From NCBI GenBank assembly GCA_017553815.1, contig JAFZJT010000162.1:1-7661 (forward strand): a stretch of DNA of 7,661 nucleotides. Direction: 5' to 3'. Position numbers and translations under genes: made by a program. The DNA is from Clostridia bacterium (GTDB lineage Bacteria; Bacillota_A; Clostridia; Christensenellales; CAG-138). Below the pieces are notes generated by a model. That model saw only the letters and a program-made list of their open reading frames with translations. It did not search any database and was not told the origin of the DNA. Positions 5,769 through 7,661 of the stretch are shown piece after piece (the stretch's first letter is position 1; each line of letters starts with the position of its first letter).

Positions 5769-6853
5769 TGAGGAGCTTGATGAAGCGTACAGGTTTGGCA
5801 TGGCGCTGGAATAAGCGCGTAAGCGCGGCGCTTGCTTGCGTAATACTTCTGTCTCTTCTGTGCGGATGCGCGGGCGGAGGCGCTTCGGACCCTCGGCCAA
5901 CTGACGCGCCGAACGAGGCTGCCGTCGTTACAGAAGCGCCGCAGACGGAAACTCAGCCCGGTGAAACGGCGGCTCCGACGGATGACGCATCGAGCGGAGA
6001 AACACGCATACTCGTGGCGTATTTCTCCGCCACGGGGCATACCGCACCGATAGCGGAATACGCGGCGGAGCTCCTCGGCGCGGATGTCTATGAGATAGTT
6101 GCCGCAGAGCCGTACACGGAGGCGGATCTTGCCTACTATACCGGCGGCCGCTGCGACAGGGAGCAGGAGGACCCGAGCGTCCGTCCCGCGATCGCGGGCT
6201 CTGTCGAAAACATGGATGAGTACGACGTCATTCTCATCGGCCATCCCATCTGGCACGGGCAGGCCCCGCGAATAATCAGCACCTTCCTCGAAAGCTACGA
6301 TCTCTCGGGGAAGACGCTCGTCACGTTCTGCACCTCCGCTTCCAGCGGTCTGGGCTCGAGCGCAAGCAACCTTTACGGGCTCGTTCCGGATAGCGTGACT
6401 TGGCTCGAAAGCAGAAGATTTGTGATAGGTTCTTCAAAAGACGAGGTCGCCGCATGGCTCCGCGAGATCGGTCTTTATGAAGCCGCGGGCAGGGAGGAAG
6501 CGTCCATGAGAATGAGCATTGACGGCGTACCGGTCACGGTAGAGTGGGAGGACAACGAGAGCGTATCCGCACTTATGGATATCGTTCGCGGATCCGGCGT
6601 TACAATAAACACGTCCGCGTACGGCGGTTTTGAGCAAGTCGGGCCGATAGGTCAAAACCTGCCGAGAAGCGACGCGCAGACCACCACACAGGCCGGGGAT
6701 ATCGTCCTCTACTCCGGCAATCAAATAGTTATCTTCTACGGCTCGAACTCATGGGCTTATACCCGCCTTGGACGTATTACGGATAAGACCTCCGAAGAGC
6801 TCGCGGAATTGCTCTCAGGGGAAAGCGTTTCCATTACACTGTATTTTGAATAA
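5768..6853 (+). CDS. Lipoprotein with flavodoxin and cyclophilin-like domains
   Basis: This 361-aa protein begins with basic residues and a hydrophobic stretch (about 17-32) ending in a lipobox-like LCGC with C34 as the probable lipidated cysteine. A Pro/Thr/Glu/Ala-rich linker (about 40-78) follows. A flavodoxin domain spans about 80-235: [18 protein letters not shown] has a proper phosphate loop (SATGHT, 87-92), with [19 protein letters not shown] and [15 protein letters not shown] further on. A C-terminal domain (about 245-360), from [14 protein letters not shown] through [14 protein letters not shown] and [18 protein letters not shown] to SITLYFE, matches the cyclophilin-like beta-barrel family often fused to flavodoxins in gut Firmicutes. 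The ATG at 5768 overlaps the previous stop (TGATG), suggesting translational coupling. ATG 5780, four nt after AGGAG, is an equally plausible start and would give 357 aa. The protein should be anchored outside the cytoplasmic membrane, which is unusual for a flavodoxin. Its partners are not known. Confidence 0.88.
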   Translation: MRSLMKRTGLAWRWNKRVSAALACVILLSLLCGCAGGGASDPRPTDAPNEAAVVTEAPQTETQPGETAAPTDDASSGETRILVAYFSATGHTAPIAEYAAELLGADVYEIVAAEPYTEADLAYYTGGRCDREQEDPSVRPAIAGSVENMDEYDVILIGHPIWHGQAPRIISTFLESYDLSGKTLVTFCTSASSGLGSSASNLYGLVPDSVTWLESRRFVIGSSKDEVAAWLREIGLYEAAGREEASMRMSIDGVPVTVEWEDNESVSALMDIVRGSGVTINTSAYGGFEQVGPIGQNLPRSDAQTTTQAGDIVLYSGNQIVIFYGSNSWAYTRLGRITDKTSEELAELLSGESVSITLYFE

Positions 6854-6870
6854 TATTCAGGAGGAAGGAT

Positions 6871-7661
6871 ATGAAAAAACTCGGATTCGGGCTCATGCGC
6901 CTGCCGCTTACCGATCCCAACAACGCCGCCGCAGTCGACGTTGAGGAGGTCAAGCGCATGGTCGATCTCTTCATGGAGAAGGGCTTTACCTATTTCGACA
7001 CGGCGATAATGTATAACGCCTTCGCGAGCCAGCGCGTGGCAAAGGAGGCATTAGTCGACCGCTACCCGCGCGAGAGCTTCACGTTGGCCACCAAGCTGCA
7101 CAACGCGTTCTTCCATACACCGGAGGACAGGGACAGGATATTCAATGAACAACTCGAGCAGACCGGCGCGGGGTATTTCGATTATTACCTGCTGCACGGC
7201 ATCGAGGCGGGGAGCCTTCCCGATTACGAAAGGCTCGATTGCTTCAACTGGCTGCTTGATAAAAAGGCAAAGGGCCTAGTAAAGCACGCGGGCTTCTCAT
7301 TCCACGATACGCCGGAGCTTCTGGACGAGATACTCACGAAGCACCCCGAGATGGAATTCGTGCAGATACAGCTCAACTACCTCGATTGGGAATCGGAGTG
7401 GATCCGTTCGCGCGAGGTCTACGAGACCGCCGTGAAACACGGCAAGCCCGTTATCGTCATGGAGCCCGTCAAGGGCGGGACTCTCGCAAATCTCCCCGCC
7501 GAGGCGGAAGCGCTGTTCAAGGGACACGCGTCGGATCTTTCGATCCCCTCGTGGGCGATACGCTTCGCGGCCTCGCTTCCGGGCGTGATGATGGTGCTCT
7601 CCGGCATGTCGAACACCGAGCAGATGGCGGATAACCTGAGCTATATGGAGGACTTCAAGCC
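6871..7661 (+). CDS. Aldo/keto reductase, canonical tetrad (3' truncated by window edge)
   Basis: The frame opens at ATG 6871, 6 nt after AGGAGG (6859-6864) and 17 nt after the lipoprotein gene, and has no stop before the window ends; 263 residues are visible. The start [13 protein letters not shown] and the motifs [41 protein letters not shown] and [11 protein letters not shown] are those of an aldo/keto reductase TIM barrel. The classical catalytic set is intact: Asp43, Tyr48 (D+5), Lys75 and His109. The pattern, including [16 protein letters not shown], is like the clostridial reductases that carry a C-terminal ferredoxin-like domain, so a 4Fe-4S tail beyond the edge is likely but not seen. 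It probably reduces carbonyl compounds with NAD(P)H, or with electrons routed through the Fe-S part. As the last visible gene of the MerR operon, it would act in detoxification of carbonyls. Confidence 0.9.
   Translation, partial: MKKLGFGLMRLPLTDPNNAAAVDVEEVKRMVDLFMEKGFTYFDTAIMYNAFASQRVAKEALVDRYPRESFTLATKLHNAFFHTPEDRDRIFNEQLEQTGAGYFDYYLLHGIEAGSLPDYERLDCFNWLLDKKAKGLVKHAGFSFHDTPELLDEILTKHPEMEFVQIQLNYLDWESEWIRSREVYETAVKHGKPVIVMEPVKGGTLANLPAEAEALFKGHASDLSIPSWAIRFAASLPGVMMVLSGMSNTEQMADNLSYMEDFK

Noticed and set aside
5331..6256. Antisense frames opposite the reductase and lipoprotein genes
   Set aside because: Arg/Ala-rich shadow translations with no domain or start signal.

Overview
The window looks like chromosomal DNA of an anaerobic Clostridia-type bacterium (Bacillota), plausibly a gut commensal. 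The clues are strong GGAGG-type ribosome binding sites, TTG starts behind good Shine-Dalgarno sequences, an integrative-element backbone of clostridial style, and iron-sulfur aldo/keto reductases paired with flavodoxins. This assignment is an inference from style; there is no rRNA or other taxonomic marker in view.

Left part (1 to about 3545) is the end of an integrative and mobilizable or conjugative element. In order on the + strand it holds: the C-terminal part of a relaxase/mobilization protein (cut by the left edge); a 273-bp non-coding stretch with two 12-bp direct repeats, a five-copy 21-bp iteron-like array and a hairpin; a ParB-family protein; a 67-aa excisionase-like helix-turn-helix protein starting one base after parB; a perfect 12-bp inverted repeat; a tyrosine recombinase with the full R-K-H-R-H-Y set; and a strong rho-independent terminator. 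This is the usual order for the integrase end of such an element: DNA processing, partition-like protein, then Xis and Int next to the attachment site. The attachment site itself should lie just beyond the integrase, roughly 3478-3660, but the other element end is not in the window, so the exact junction cannot be fixed.

Right part (about 3600 to the end) is a compact co-directional operon that begins with its own regulator. A promoter with the 19-bp spacer and spacer dyad typical of MerR-family control precedes a 126-aa MerR protein with a cysteine at residue 52, as recalled for the carbonyl-sensing AdhR/NmlR group. Behind it come a cytosolic flavodoxin-like protein, an aldo/keto reductase with two C-terminal 4Fe-4S motifs, a lipoprotein made of a flavodoxin domain joined to a cyclophilin-like domain, and a second aldo/keto reductase cut by the right edge. 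Gaps are short: 12 nt, 42 nt, a 1-nt overlap and 17 nt.

A reasonable working model is a MerR-controlled redox module responding to reactive carbonyl or other electrophile stress, with low-potential flavin and Fe-S electron carriers on both sides of the membrane. The two most unusual points are the first aldo/keto reductase, which seems to lack the canonical catalytic Tyr and Lys although the second one keeps them, and the iteron array that occupies the leader of parB.
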